The translations under genes and the position numbers were made by a program. From contig JAJFKU010000052.1 in assembly GCA_021773035.1 (NCBI GenBank), positions 196,040 to 260,039 of the forward strand: a stretch of 64,000 bases of DNA, read 5' to 3'. Positions 36,713 to 45,553 of this stretch are shown piece by piece. Below the pieces are notes generated by a model, which did no database searches, was not told the origin of the DNA, and worked only from the letters and a program-made list of their open reading frames with translations. How positions within the stretch are numbered: position 1 is the first letter of the stretch; each line of letters starts with the position of its first letter. Origin of the DNA: Woeseiaceae bacterium. Lineage in GTDB: Bacteria; Pseudomonadota; Gammaproteobacteria; Steroidobacterales; Woeseiaceae.

Positions 36713-37399
36713 TTACTTCCCGACCATCTGGCTGCGTTTATAGTCAATTAGGCGTTTGCCGGGTTCGTCGCTGAATGACTCGTCGCGCACTAGCAGCCGG
36801 GTCATTCGATCCAGCCGGAAGTTTCGAAAGTCGTGACGGGTTTCGCACCAGGCTGCAAGCAACCACACAGGACCGAAGAACGCGAGACAGAGTGGTCGGA
36901 CCGATCGCTTGGTTTTATTACCGTTCAGCGCTTTGTAGTGAAACGAAACCTTGTTTCGCGTTCGGATGGAGCGTCGCAGTGCTGCAAAGTCTACCGTGAT
37001 CGATTCCTTCGCCTGACTCGGTGCCGAAAACAGGGCGGTTTGGAGGATCTCCGCGCGTAATGCCTGCGGCAAAACCGCGATAATCTTGTCAATCGCCTGC
37101 TTTGCGGCGCGAGCGATGTCGCGGTCGCCCCAGCTACCCACCATCTGCGCGCCAAGTGCCAGCGCATCGAGTTCCTCGACGTCGAATATCAGTGGCCGAA
37201 CCGTATAGTCGCGATCCAGCACGTAGCCGACGCCGGCTTCCCCGACTATGGGGACGTTGGAGGCACAGAGGTCTGCGATGTCCCTGTAGACCGTTCTGAC
37301 ACTCACATCGAGTTCTTCCGCCAGCCTGTCCGCCGTCACGGCCTGATGCCGCGCCTTCAGATACTCAACGATTCGAAACAGCCGGTCCGCCTTACGCAT
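36713..37399 (-). CDS. YafY-like HTH/WYL-domain transcriptional regulator
   Basis: 228 residues: an HTH_11 DNA-binding domain at residues 1-60 (ADRLAEELDVSVRTVYRDIADL) and a WYL-type ligand domain (residues 130-215, VSFHYKALNGNKTKRSVRPL, WLLAAWCETRHDFRNFRLDRM). Divergent from the GST at 37509; the shared 109-bp spacer has a 10-bp inverted repeat likely to be its operator. YafY-like repressors are often paired with glutathione- or glyoxalase-type detoxification genes. Confidence 0.9.
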   Translation of the reverse strand: MRKADRLFRIVEYLKARHQAVTADRLAEELDVSVRTVYRDIADLCASNVPIVGEAGVGYVLDRDYTVRPLIFDVEELDALALGAQMVGSWGDRDIARAAKQAIDKIIAVLPQALRAEILQTALFSAPSQAKESITVDFAALRRSIRTRNKVSFHYKALNGNKTKRSVRPLCLAFFGPVWLLAAWCETRHDFRNFRLDRMTRLLVRDESFSDEPGKRLIDYKRSQMVGK

Positions 37400-37437
37400 G
37401 TCGTAACTCCATAGAGATATTCCACCTTACTGACATG

Positions 37438-37461
37438 CTCCTGACAATACGTTGTCAGGAG
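37438..37461. promoter_or_regulatory. Palindromic operator candidate between the WYL regulator and GST genes
   Basis: Perfect inverted repeat CTCCTGACAA / TTGTCAGGAG with a 4-bp spacer, centred in the divergent promoter region. It is 48 bp from the GST ATG and 39 bp from the regulator start. Binding of the 36713 regulator is inferred. Confidence 0.72.
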
Positions 37462-37508
37462 ACTTATGAAAACATCCTGCTTCGCTAAACACTCAGGACG
37501 ACAGAACA

Positions 37509-38123
37509 ATGATGACGCTATACCACAATCCCTATTCTCAACACGTAAGGCGCGTTGCGGCGTTGTTGGAGGAGGTTCAGATTCCCTACGAGACGAAGCA
37601 CGTTGCCCTGGACGACGGCGCGCACATGGAGCCGGACTTTCTGGCCGTGAATCCGAATCACCAGGTACCGACACTCATCGACGGCGGCGTTAAAATACAT
37701 GAGTCGAATGCGATTCTCAGATACCTGTGCAACAAGCACGAACTGGTGGACTGGTACCCGGCCGATCCAGCCGCTCGCGCATCTGTCGATCAGTGGCTGG
37801 ACTGGTGTCAGTCTCGCTTGTCCGGTTCTGTCGTTGACATCGTGCTTAACAGGGTATTCATGGGGGACGAAGCCGATCACGCTGCGATTGCCAGGGGCGA
37901 AGCGAAGATGGTCGAACTCGCGTCCATACTTGGCGCGGCGCTTGAGCATAGCGATTATCTTGCAGGCGATTCCGTCACTATCGCCGACCTGTCGGTTGCT
38001 TCAAGCGTGTCGCAGCTGCAGCTGGCAGATGCGGTGCCGGATCACCCGGCAATTCGGAGCTGGTACGAACGCGTCTGCAGAATTCCCGGCTTCGATCGCA
38101 CCTTGCCACAGATGTTGGGCTGA
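37509..38123 (+). CDS. Glutathione S-transferase
   Basis: Theta/beta-like GST of 204 residues. Thioredoxin-fold half with LYHNPYSQHVRRVAALL, cis-Pro in NHQVPTL and the glutathione-binding HESNAIL; helical half with GDSVTIADLSVASSV. Conjugates or otherwise handles glutathione adducts. It shares a divergent promoter region with the WYL regulator, which probably represses it. Substrate unknown. Confidence 0.9.
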   Translation: MMTLYHNPYSQHVRRVAALLEEVQIPYETKHVALDDGAHMEPDFLAVNPNHQVPTLIDGGVKIHESNAILRYLCNKHELVDWYPADPAARASVDQWLDWCQSRLSGSVVDIVLNRVFMGDEADHAAIARGEAKMVELASILGAALEHSDYLAGDSVTIADLSVASSVSQLQLADAVPDHPAIRSWYERVCRIPGFDRTLPQMLG

Positions 38124-38296
38124 AAAACGGCCGTCGAGATACACCCGGTCGACCCGGTGCACCGGGCCTGCACCGACGTCGCAATCGGCCTGCAATATCT
38201 CTGCTTCGGTTTCTTGTATGCCTGCTACCCGGCTTGCCTAAAAAAGCGGATGATCGTACTGTATTGTCTCCGAATCGAAACTATCGAAGCATACAG

Positions 38297-38917
38297 ATGG
38301 CTACAAAAGTACCCGGGCAAAAGCGCCGGACACAGCAGGAACGCCGTGCTTCGACGCAATCCGCTTTGCTTGAAGCTACGATTCACTGCCTCGGGCGGGA
38401 CGGTTATGCGGCGACTTCGATTAGCTCCATCACAGAGCAGGCGCAGGTATCGCGCGGTGCACTCCTGCATCACTTTCCGACAAAGAACGAACTGATCGCG
38501 CATGCGATTCTTCATTTTTATCGGCAACGCCTCAATCGTTTTAAGGAGCAACTGCTCGGTGCAGATACCAGCAAGCTTTCGCTCGAGGACCGCTTAAGCG
38601 TACTGAGGAAAGACTTCTCGAGCTGGTATGACACGGCCCTCGAAATCGAAGTGGCAATGCGGACCAACAAAGAGATCGCGGCCATCGAAGAATCGCTGTC
38701 GGCCCTGGATCATGAGGAAATGAGCCGGGAGTACGAACAGCTGTTTCCCGAATTTGCGGCTACGCCCATTGCGCGCGAGCTGGTTGGCATTGCCTGCTAC
38801 CTGATGCGCGGTCTTGCCAGTACTTACGACGATCCCAATGGCGATCAACAATTTGACGTCTGTGTCGACATGATACGCAGCTACCTCAGGGCTCCCCCAG
38901 CGACGTCGAACGAATAG
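38297..38917 (+). CDS. TetR-family transcriptional regulator
   Basis: 206 residues from the ATG giving MATKVPGQK. N-terminal HTH: LGRDGYAATSISSITEQAQVS followed by RGALLHHFPTKNELI. The C-terminal ligand domain resembles TetR_C6-type regulators. It stands 95 bp before a TonB receptor gene, with an inverted repeat between them, and is probably the local repressor of the 39013-44733 cluster. Confidence 0.9.
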   Translation: MATKVPGQKRRTQQERRASTQSALLEATIHCLGRDGYAATSISSITEQAQVSRGALLHHFPTKNELIAHAILHFYRQRLNRFKEQLLGADTSKLSLEDRLSVLRKDFSSWYDTALEIEVAMRTNKEIAAIEESLSALDHEEMSREYEQLFPEFAATPIARELVGIACYLMRGLASTYDDPNGDQQFDVCVDMIRSYLRAPPATSNE

Positions 38918-38930
38918 CTTTACAAACAAT

Positions 38931-38975
38931 ACGTCCGTACGGTATGTTTATTATTCGAACACGCCGTATGGACGT
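38931..38975. promoter_or_regulatory. Inverted-repeat operator candidate between tetR and the TonB receptor
   Basis: ACGTCCGTACGG (38931-38942) faces CCGTATGGACGT (38964-38975), 11 of 12 bases matching. The left half contains the perfect palindrome CCGTACGG flanked by AATAC and TATG. A TetR-dimer site is likely; binding is inferred from position. Confidence 0.6.
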
Positions 38976-39012
38976 TTGTGGTGCCGCGATGCCATGTAGG
39001 GGGAGTAAGTCT

Positions 39013-41214
39013 ATGAATTTCAAAAAGATAGTGTGTCAGGTGAGCGCTTCGGTTTCGGTGATGGCGGGCGTCCTGATCGCGCTCCCGGCAACGGCCCAGG
39101 ACTCAGGGCCCAGTGACAGTGTGCTCGATGAGATTGTCGTAACAGCAGACAAACGCTCATCGAAAAACGTTCAGGATCTTGCCAGCAGCATCACGGCCTT
39201 CGATGCCCAGAAGCTCGAGCGTCTCGACGTGCTGGATTTTGACGACTTCATCGTGCAGGTACCGGGAACCAACTTCATCAACGATGGCGGACCCGGTCGC
39301 GGCAACGAAGTTGCGTCGATCCGGGGTCTATCCACGGTCGCCGATAATACGGTCGGCGTCGTCGCCCAGTATCTCGACGGTGCGCCGCATTTCGGCAATT
39401 CTTACCGCTTCTTCGATATCGGAGAGGTTGGCGTGCTGCGGGGACCGCAGGGCACTTTGTGGGGTTCGCAGTCTATTGGTGGACTTATCTACTATCGCTC
39501 CAATCGTCCTGACCTGACCGAGTTCAGCGGCAGCGTGCAGGGCGATATGTATTCGTCGTCCGACGATGGCGGCAGCAGCCAAAGAGTCAGCGGCGTCATC
39601 AATATTCCGCTTGTCGAGGACAAGTTCGCGTTGCGGCTGGCGGGTCAGTTTATCGACGAATCCGGCTACATCGACAATGCGCGAACTTCCGCAAGTGCCA
39701 TCAACGACGTCGAGGAATCGGCATGGCGAGTATCGGCGATGTTTGAACCCGCGGAAACAATGTCGATTACCGCGATCTATCACGGCAACGATTTGGAAAC
39801 CGATGCGCCGACCTATTTCGAGATTGACCTCGATGGCCTGCAGGTTGATCAACCGTCAGATATCGGACCGACCCGGCAGGAATACGACCTGTTCAACCTG
39901 ATTGTCGACATCGATCTCGGATGGAGTACGCTCAGCTACAACGGTTCGCTCTTCGACAACAACGGCAGCTACTCGGATTTTGCCGATTCTTCGGGCGACC
40001 TGATTCAAACCACGACGACGATCGATGAAGAGGCGTCGACACATGAACTTCGGCTCGCTTCGTCAGGCGATAGCCCGCTGCAGTGGCTTGTCGGTTTTTA
40101 CTCCGACGACTATGACGACTTTAATCAGACTATCGACTATACGTTGGCAGGTCTCAGCGACCCTGCGCCCGTCGAAGGAACTACTTTCGGCGGATTGGTA
40201 ATTCTCAAGGATCAGGCGTTCTTTGGGGAAGTCAGTTACGACTTTAGCGACAAGCTCAGAGTCCTTGTTGGTGGCCGCTTTTTCGACTGGGAAGTCGATA
40301 ATCGTGAAGTTTTCCTCATTGGCGGTAGTGACTTCGGTTTCGTGACCAACGGCGTCGCCTCTGACGATGACTTCTTTCACAAGCTGCTCGCCGAGTACCG
40401 TTTTACCGACGATGTTATGGCCTACGCTTCGCGATCGGAGGGCTTTCGCTATGGCGGCTTCAATACTTTCGTCGGTGAAGCATTGTTCGGTATTTCAGAG
40501 GAGTTCTTCCAGTTCGGTCCCGATAAACTGGTGAGCTACGAAGCCGGCGTCAAGTCGCGTCTGGCCGAGGACCGGGTAACGCTGAACGCGGCTATCTATT
40601 TCCTCGATTGGCAGGAGGTTCAGGCAGTCGTGCAGAGCGATACTGCCGGAGCTTTCGGACAGGGCTTCTTTACAACCAATGCGCCGGACCTGGAAGCGAC
40701 CGGTTTCGAACTCGAAGTCGTGACCCAGGACCTGATAGCACCCGGCGTATACGCTGCTCTGAGTTGGGGCAATACCGACAATGAATTTCAGGATGACGCA
40801 CAGCTTTTTCCCGGGACACGGGTGAACATAAACAAGGGCGACAGCCTGCGCCGAACTCCCGAAAATACCTATTCCCTGGACCTGGGCTATGAGTTCGGGG
40901 TCGGCAACCGTGCGGACGCCTACGTACGTGCAAACTACTGGCACAAGGATGCAACGTCTACGTTTGGTTTTAACGGCACTGACGGCGACATCAAAGTGCC
41001 GGCGCAGAATGTCGTCAACGTATCCGGCGGCATAATCTGGGAAACGCTGCAACTGAAACTCTACGTCGACAACGTGACGGACAAGTCGCCGTGGCTGAAC
41101 GTGTTCTCTGCGGCGAGTCGCGGCAACCCGGGAGGGGACCAGGCGGTTCGGGCGAATACTATTCGGCCACGCACTGTCGGTCTGGAAGCCACCTACTATT
41201 TCGGCGGCAACTGA
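39013..41214 (+). CDS. TonB-dependent receptor of the TetR-linked cluster
   Basis: Outer-membrane receptor of 733 residues. The ATG giving MNFKKIVCQ follows GGGGGAGT. Signal peptide to about residue 30 (LPATAQ), TonB box DEIVVTADKR, plug (IRGLSTVADNTVG, LRGPQGTLWGSQSIGG), barrel ending LEATYYFGGN. No STN domain. Followed by a GPH symporter, GST and amidohydrolase on the same strand, so it probably brings in a substrate handled by those gene products. Confidence 0.92.
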   Translation: MNFKKIVCQVSASVSVMAGVLIALPATAQDSGPSDSVLDEIVVTADKRSSKNVQDLASSITAFDAQKLERLDVLDFDDFIVQVPGTNFINDGGPGRGNEVASIRGLSTVADNTVGVVAQYLDGAPHFGNSYRFFDIGEVGVLRGPQGTLWGSQSIGGLIYYRSNRPDLTEFSGSVQGDMYSSSDDGGSSQRVSGVINIPLVEDKFALRLAGQFIDESGYIDNARTSASAINDVEESAWRVSAMFEPAETMSITAIYHGNDLETDAPTYFEIDLDGLQVDQPSDIGPTRQEYDLFNLIVDIDLGWSTLSYNGSLFDNNGSYSDFADSSGDLIQTTTTIDEEASTHELRLASSGDSPLQWLVGFYSDDYDDFNQTIDYTLAGLSDPAPVEGTTFGGLVILKDQAFFGEVSYDFSDKLRVLVGGRFFDWEVDNREVFLIGGSDFGFVTNGVASDDDFFHKLLAEYRFTDDVMAYASRSEGFRYGGFNTFVGEALFGISEEFFQFGPDKLVSYEAGVKSRLAEDRVTLNAAIYFLDWQEVQAVVQSDTAGAFGQGFFTTNAPDLEATGFELEVVTQDLIAPGVYAALSWGNTDNEFQDDAQLFPGTRVNINKGDSLRRTPENTYSLDLGYEFGVGNRADAYVRANYWHKDATSTFGFNGTDGDIKVPAQNVVNVSGGIIWETLQLKLYVDNVTDKSPWLNVFSAASRGNPGGDQAVRANTIRPRTVGLEATYYFGGN

Positions 41215-41254
41215 TAGACCATAGCGGCTTTACTGCCGTATGTAGTCTATCGTC

Positions 41255-42607
41255 GTGAATCCAAAAACAGATGCCACCACGGTCGCAGCGTACTCGGCAC
41301 CGATGGTGCCAATATGGATGCTGCACACGCCGGCGCTGTCTATTTTGCCGGGACTCTATGCAACGGTCAGCGGTATCGACCTCGCCGTGATAGGCATCAT
41401 TCTCGTTGCCAGTCGCATTCTCGATGGCATTACCGATCCGCTGATTGGCATGATGTCGGACAGAACGAGAACGCCTGTCGGTCGCAGAAAGCCGTGGATC
41501 GTCGCCGGAGGGTTGCTGTGCATTGTCGGCGTGTGGTTCTGGTTTCGACCGTCGCCCGACACCGGCGCCCTGTATTTTTTCCTCGCCTCGGTCGTTGTCT
41601 ATGTTGGCTGGACGATGGTCGAGATTCCGCACAGCGCGTGGCTCTCTGAATTGTCGCAAGATTATGGAGAGCGCTCGCGCATAGCGGGCTATCGGACTAC
41701 GGCGATCTATCTCGGCTACGTCATTTTCTGGCTGGGGCCGTTTTTGCCGATGTTCGGGAGCACCGAGATTACGCCCGAAGTAACGAGCTTTTCGTCCTAC
41801 GTCGTCATTGCGTTGATTATCGTTACGATAAGCTGGGCTGTTCTGAAGGTACCGACGGGCAGCGGCAGCCGCTTCGAGACACCGAGCCTTAAGCTGGCTA
41901 TGCGAGGTCTCGGCGCCAACAAGCCGCTGCGGCTGTACGCCGCCATCATACTATCGAGCTGGATTGCGAGCGGTATGGTCGCCGGTCTCTACTTCTTTTT
42001 CATCAGTTCGTATTTGTCGATACCGGAGAAATTCGGTCACATCGGTGTTGCCGTTGCGGCGATCGGTTTTCTCAGTGCGTCGCTGTGGGGATGGGCAGGT
42101 GCGAAACTGGGTAAGCATCGCATGCTCGCGATCTGCAATCTCAGCACGGTCGTCACGCTCATAGCCATGGGCCTGATTCAGCCCGGTTCGAACGCCTTTC
42201 CGGCAATGCTCGTCATCTTCAGCCTGTCCGCTCTTTTTAGTGCAGGCTCGACGGTCGCCTACTACGGGTTGATGGCCGATGTCGTTGACTACGACACGCT
42301 GATCACAAACAGAAGCAACGCCGGCAGTTATTATGCGTTGATCTCGCTTTTCCAGAAGGTAGGCCTTGGCGCCGGAGCCGGCATCGCGCTCGTTATCTCG
42401 TCGCTGTTTGGTTTTGACGCCCAAGGTGATAACGAAGGCGCCGCATTGATTGGTTTTTTTGTCGCATTTCTCGGCATACCGATCATCCTCAATCTGCTGG
42501 CTACTTTGCTCGCGATGAGATTCCCGATCGACGAGCGCCGTCAACGGATCATCCGCAAGCGACTGGATTCGAGAGCGGACCGTGCGGCCGGAGCAGCACA
42601 TGGCTGA
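41255..42607 (+). CDS. GPH-family cation symporter (MelB-like MFS)
   Basis: Inner-membrane transporter of 450 residues with 12 predicted helices. MelB/GPH signatures: DGITDPLIGMMSDRTRTPVGRRKPWI and, in the C-terminal half, YYGLMADVVDYDTLITNRSNAG. The family moves glycosides, pentosides or hexuronides, though many members have other substrates. GTG start 40 bp after the receptor stop. Its end overlaps the GST gene by eight bases. Confidence 0.88.
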   Translation: MNPKTDATTVAAYSAPMVPIWMLHTPALSILPGLYATVSGIDLAVIGIILVASRILDGITDPLIGMMSDRTRTPVGRRKPWIVAGGLLCIVGVWFWFRPSPDTGALYFFLASVVVYVGWTMVEIPHSAWLSELSQDYGERSRIAGYRTTAIYLGYVIFWLGPFLPMFGSTEITPEVTSFSSYVVIALIIVTISWAVLKVPTGSGSRFETPSLKLAMRGLGANKPLRLYAAIILSSWIASGMVAGLYFFFISSYLSIPEKFGHIGVAVAAIGFLSASLWGWAGAKLGKHRMLAICNLSTVVTLIAMGLIQPGSNAFPAMLVIFSLSALFSAGSTVAYYGLMADVVDYDTLITNRSNAGSYYALISLFQKVGLGAGAGIALVISSLFGFDAQGDNEGAALIGFFVAFLGIPIILNLLATLLAMRFPIDERRQRIIRKRLDSRADRAAGAAHG

Positions 42608-43235
42608 GGTCAGAATATTCACGAGTAGAAGCTGTGGCTGGGCCACCAGAAATTATGCGTCGTTGCTGGAGAAAGGCGTTGATTTCGATACCGTCGCGGC
42701 GGTGGACAAACACGGACTTAAAAAAGAAGAGTTCCTGGCCGCGACACCGTTTGGTATGACGCCCGTTCTTGTACACGGTACCGTGCGGGTTTTCGAGTCG
42801 CTGCTTATCAACGAGTACGTCAATGACGAATTTCCGAACCCACCGTTGCTACCTGCCGATCCGGCAGGTCGTATCGAGGCACGCAAGTGGATATGTTTCT
42901 GTGAGTTGAGACTTCTGAACGCGTTGACGGTGATCGTAAGATCCGTGGATTCCTGCACACAGCAGGCGGCTATCGAGGGTTTCAATGCTGACATGAATTG
43001 GTTTGCGAACCATGTGCTAACAGCTGATTGGCGTGGCCCTTATTTCTTCGGTGATCTGTTTTCATTACTTGATATCGCGTTCTGTACGCTATTTCAAACA
43101 ACACGGAGCACGGAGGAAGTGCTGGGCAGGGTGTTTACGGGCTTCCAGGCTCCGCTCGAAACCTGGCGCGACAACATTGCCGAGCGACCATCCATTCAAC
43201 AAGCAATCCGGATTCAGGAACGGATTCCCTTCTAG
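42600..43235 (+). CDS. Glutathione S-transferase with Cys-type active site
   Basis: 211 residues. The thioredoxin-fold half has RSCGWATRN, a Cys-containing active-site loop as in omega-type GSTs, cis-Pro in FGMTPVLV and FESLLINEY. The helical half has YFFGDLFSLLDIAFCTLF. The start (MAEVRIFTS) overlaps the symporter gene; a GTG six codons earlier is an alternative. Cys-type GSTs act as thioltransferases or reductive dehalogenase/lyase-type enzymes, suggesting a glutathione-dependent step in processing the imported compound. Confidence 0.87.
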   Translation: MAEVRIFTSRSCGWATRNYASLLEKGVDFDTVAAVDKHGLKKEEFLAATPFGMTPVLVHGTVRVFESLLINEYVNDEFPNPPLLPADPAGRIEARKWICFCELRLLNALTVIVRSVDSCTQQAAIEGFNADMNWFANHVLTADWRGPYFFGDLFSLLDIAFCTLFQTTRSTEEVLGRVFTGFQAPLETWRDNIAERPSIQQAIRIQERIPF

Positions 43236-43245
43236 GAGAGCTGCC

Positions 43246-44733
43246 ATGTGTCGTCTTCTTTGTTTTGCATTGTTATTCATCACTACAGCCGCAGTCGCTC
43301 AGGAGAGGCTCGCGTTGACTGGCGGCACTGTTATCAAGGCAACCGGCGAAAAGCCTATCGGCGATGCGACGGTGCTGATCGAGAACGGGCGGATTACCGC
43401 GATTGAGGTCAGTGCAACAGTCCCGTCAGGGTATCGGACGGTCGACGTTTCCGGCAAGTGGGTTACTCCCGGACTAATCGACGCCAACGTACATCTGATC
43501 CTGATGACCGTCCCGGAGTTTTTTATCAAGTACGAGGATCGCCTAACCGAGATCGCAATCCAGTCTGCCCAGGTCGGCCTTAAATACGGTTTGACGACCA
43601 TGCCGGATACCTGGGGTCCGTTAAAGCCGCTGCTGGAGGCACGCGACAGGATTAACGCCGGCGAGTTTGTAGGCAGCCGCGTACTCGTGGCGGGGAACAT
43701 CATCGGCACAGGTGGCCCCTTCAGTCAGTCCTTCATGGGTGGCTGGCCGGCCGACGGTTTGACGCTGCGTTACGGCGGATGGGTGAACCCAGGCATACGA
43801 AGACGCATTGATGCACTGTGGGAAGACGATGTCGGCCCGCAGATGATAGCGATGACTCCGGAGGAAGCTGCCATTGTCCTGCGGGATTACATTGCCAAAG
43901 GTGTGGATTTCGTCAAGGTCGGAGTCAGCGGGCATGGCCTGGGGGGTGCTGAGCCCCTGCTGTTTTCCCGCGAGGCGCTGCACGCGATGCGCGAAGAGGC
44001 GCGCAAGGCGGGTGTTCCGTTCACGACGCATACCTTCACGGTGGAAAGCCTGCGCCTGGCGGTTGAACTTGAACCTGACCTGCTGGTGCACCCGAATGTG
44101 ATGAACCCACCGTGGCAATACGCGTCGCCGCTGCAGAAAAAGGCCATTCAATCGTTGATCGAAATTATCGCGAAGAAGGGTATCTACGCCGGGCTGATGT
44201 CCATTCCCGAGAAAGAGCAGTCGCGAATCTACTCGGAATGGGATTTCCGGGAGCACACCGATACGCCGGAACTGAATCGCATCATGGTTAATCGACAGAT
44301 TGGCATGGCGGCGACGAGCTTTGAGGAGCGGGCGGAGGGAACCCGGGTGTGGCTGGACGGCGACGTCAAGTTTACGCTGGCCACCGATCAGGGGCCGGAC
44401 ACGAGCGATCTTGGTCCCGTTGCGTGGGGGCGCCTGGGGCGGATGCACTTCAACCGTATGATCGGTCTGCAGGACGTTGGGGCGAGTCCGATGGAGATTC
44501 TTGTTGCCGCCACCCGGAACGGCGCCGAAGCCTACGGCCTTGACGAAGACCTGGGTACCGTAGAGGAAGGAAAGATCGCCGACCTGCTGGTGCTCGATGC
44601 GAATCCGTTATTGGACATTGCCAACATGAAGAAGATTAATATGGTGATCAAAGATGGGGAGATCGTCGATCGAGATTCGTTGCCGACAGTGAATGTACTC
44701 GACTACGATCCCGATCTGGCCTGGCCCTTTTAG
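43246..44733 (+). CDS. Exported metal-dependent amidohydrolase with altered HxH motif
   Basis: 495 residues with signal peptide MCRLLCFALLFITTAAVAQ. Amidohydrolase layout: GKWVTPGLIDANVH at the first metal site, VKVGVSG with the candidate carboxylated Lys, HTFT, LLVHPN, ATDQGP with the catalytic Asp, and the closing GKIADLLVLDANPL. The HxH motif reads N81-V-H83, so one of the two metal-binding His residues is Asn. The remaining ligands look intact. Last gene of the TetR-linked cluster, eleven bases behind the GST. Substrate unknown. Confidence 0.88.
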   Translation: MCRLLCFALLFITTAAVAQERLALTGGTVIKATGEKPIGDATVLIENGRITAIEVSATVPSGYRTVDVSGKWVTPGLIDANVHLILMTVPEFFIKYEDRLTEIAIQSAQVGLKYGLTTMPDTWGPLKPLLEARDRINAGEFVGSRVLVAGNIIGTGGPFSQSFMGGWPADGLTLRYGGWVNPGIRRRIDALWEDDVGPQMIAMTPEEAAIVLRDYIAKGVDFVKVGVSGHGLGGAEPLLFSREALHAMREEARKAGVPFTTHTFTVESLRLAVELEPDLLVHPNVMNPPWQYASPLQKKAIQSLIEIIAKKGIYAGLMSIPEKEQSRIYSEWDFREHTDTPELNRIMVNRQIGMAATSFEERAEGTRVWLDGDVKFTLATDQGPDTSDLGPVAWGRLGRMHFNRMIGLQDVGASPMEILVAATRNGAEAYGLDEDLGTVEEGKIADLLVLDANPLLDIANMKKINMVIKDGEIVDRDSLPTVNVLDYDPDLAWPF

Positions 44734-44750
44734 GCGACTATCGGCAGCGG

Positions 44751-45320
44751 TCAGCTTGCTGTCGGTTGCCCGAACGCGGAAAACTGAGTCAGTTGCGATT
44801 TCCGCAATAGCAGCGCGTTTCTGTTCACTAGCAACGGAGACCGGAGCAACAGGCAGGTACGAGCCCCGTCGACGTCCGCCGGTAACACCAGAGAGCTTGT
44901 ACGCGTCGTCCCGGATTTCGAAATGTCTCTGCAGGACTCAGCGGTGATCGCAAGATAACCTGAAGTCATCGCATTGTATTCGGGCGGCTTATCGTCGGCA
45001 GCCGCAGCTTCCTGGCGGCGTAGTTCGAGGCCGGCGATGTCGACGTACAGGTCAATTCGTTCCGTTGCAGCGGCCTCGATCAATGCGCGTTCACTGACGC
45101 CAGAAAGGAAGGACGCCTCGATGAGTGAACACAGATCGTCCGACGGAATCGCAAGGCTACACCTCGCCGCCACGTTTGGCAGCGAATGACGACCCGTGAT
45201 TTGCTCCAGACGGCACGCCTGGGTATCCGTCAACCGCTCAAGCTTGTCGCCAACCTGCACGGAAACCCTGGGCGATTCAACATGAGCGAGAATTTTTATC
45301 CATTTCTGGATTTTTAACAT
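44751..45320 (-). CDS. Hypothetical protein
   Basis: 189 residues from the ATG giving MLKIQKWIK, with AGAGG about ten bases upstream; a TTG three codons earlier is possible. No signal peptide or membrane segment. Two Cys residues near the middle and a Leu/Arg-rich C-terminus (LLLRSPLLVNRNALLL). I do not recognise the family. It is convergent with the amidohydrolase (17 bp) and its codon pattern is compatible with a gene, but nothing else supports it. Confidence 0.5.
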   Translation of the reverse strand: MLKIQKWIKILAHVESPRVSVQVGDKLERLTDTQACRLEQITGRHSLPNVAARCSLAIPSDDLCSLIEASFLSGVSERALIEAAATERIDLYVDIAGLELRRQEAAAADDKPPEYNAMTSGYLAITAESCRDISKSGTTRTSSLVLPADVDGARTCLLLRSPLLVNRNALLLRKSQLTQFSAFGQPTAS

Positions 45321-45428
45321 AACGCACAACGACCTCTGCCACAGCGAAACGCTGTCACATATCTATAGCGGCTGCTGTCGTTGATAGTTGAGGCTGTTAG
45401 CCCGGTAACAGGCCTGGCTGATAACTCC

Positions 45429-45467
45429 CCCATAGTTAAAGACGCTCGTTAAAAGCAATTCCGCCAC
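45429..45467 (+). repeat. Conserved upstream block A, copy 1 (before the sigma gene)
   Basis: 39-nt segment starting CCCATAGTTAAAGACGCTC and ending ATTCCGCCAC, matching 47274-47312 at 31 of 39 positions with no gaps. Candidate binding site shared by the ECF operon and its receptor. Confidence 0.75.
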
Positions 45468-45492
45468 ATTGTTTTCATAAGGGTTTTCAGCG

Positions 45493-45522
45493 TTTGCGAT
45501 ACGCCCCGGGTCTTTGTAACCT
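45493..45522 (+). promoter_or_regulatory. Conserved upstream block B, copy 1: probable ECF promoter
   Basis: 30-nt segment (TTTGCGAT ... TCTTTGTAACCT) matching 47362-47391 at 26 of 30 positions. TGTAACC is like the AAC-type -35 element of ECF promoters. It sits 32 bp before the sigma-factor start, consistent with autoregulation. Confidence 0.6.
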
Positions 45523-45553
45523 TGTGGATTAACACGACTATTCGGACTCTCCG

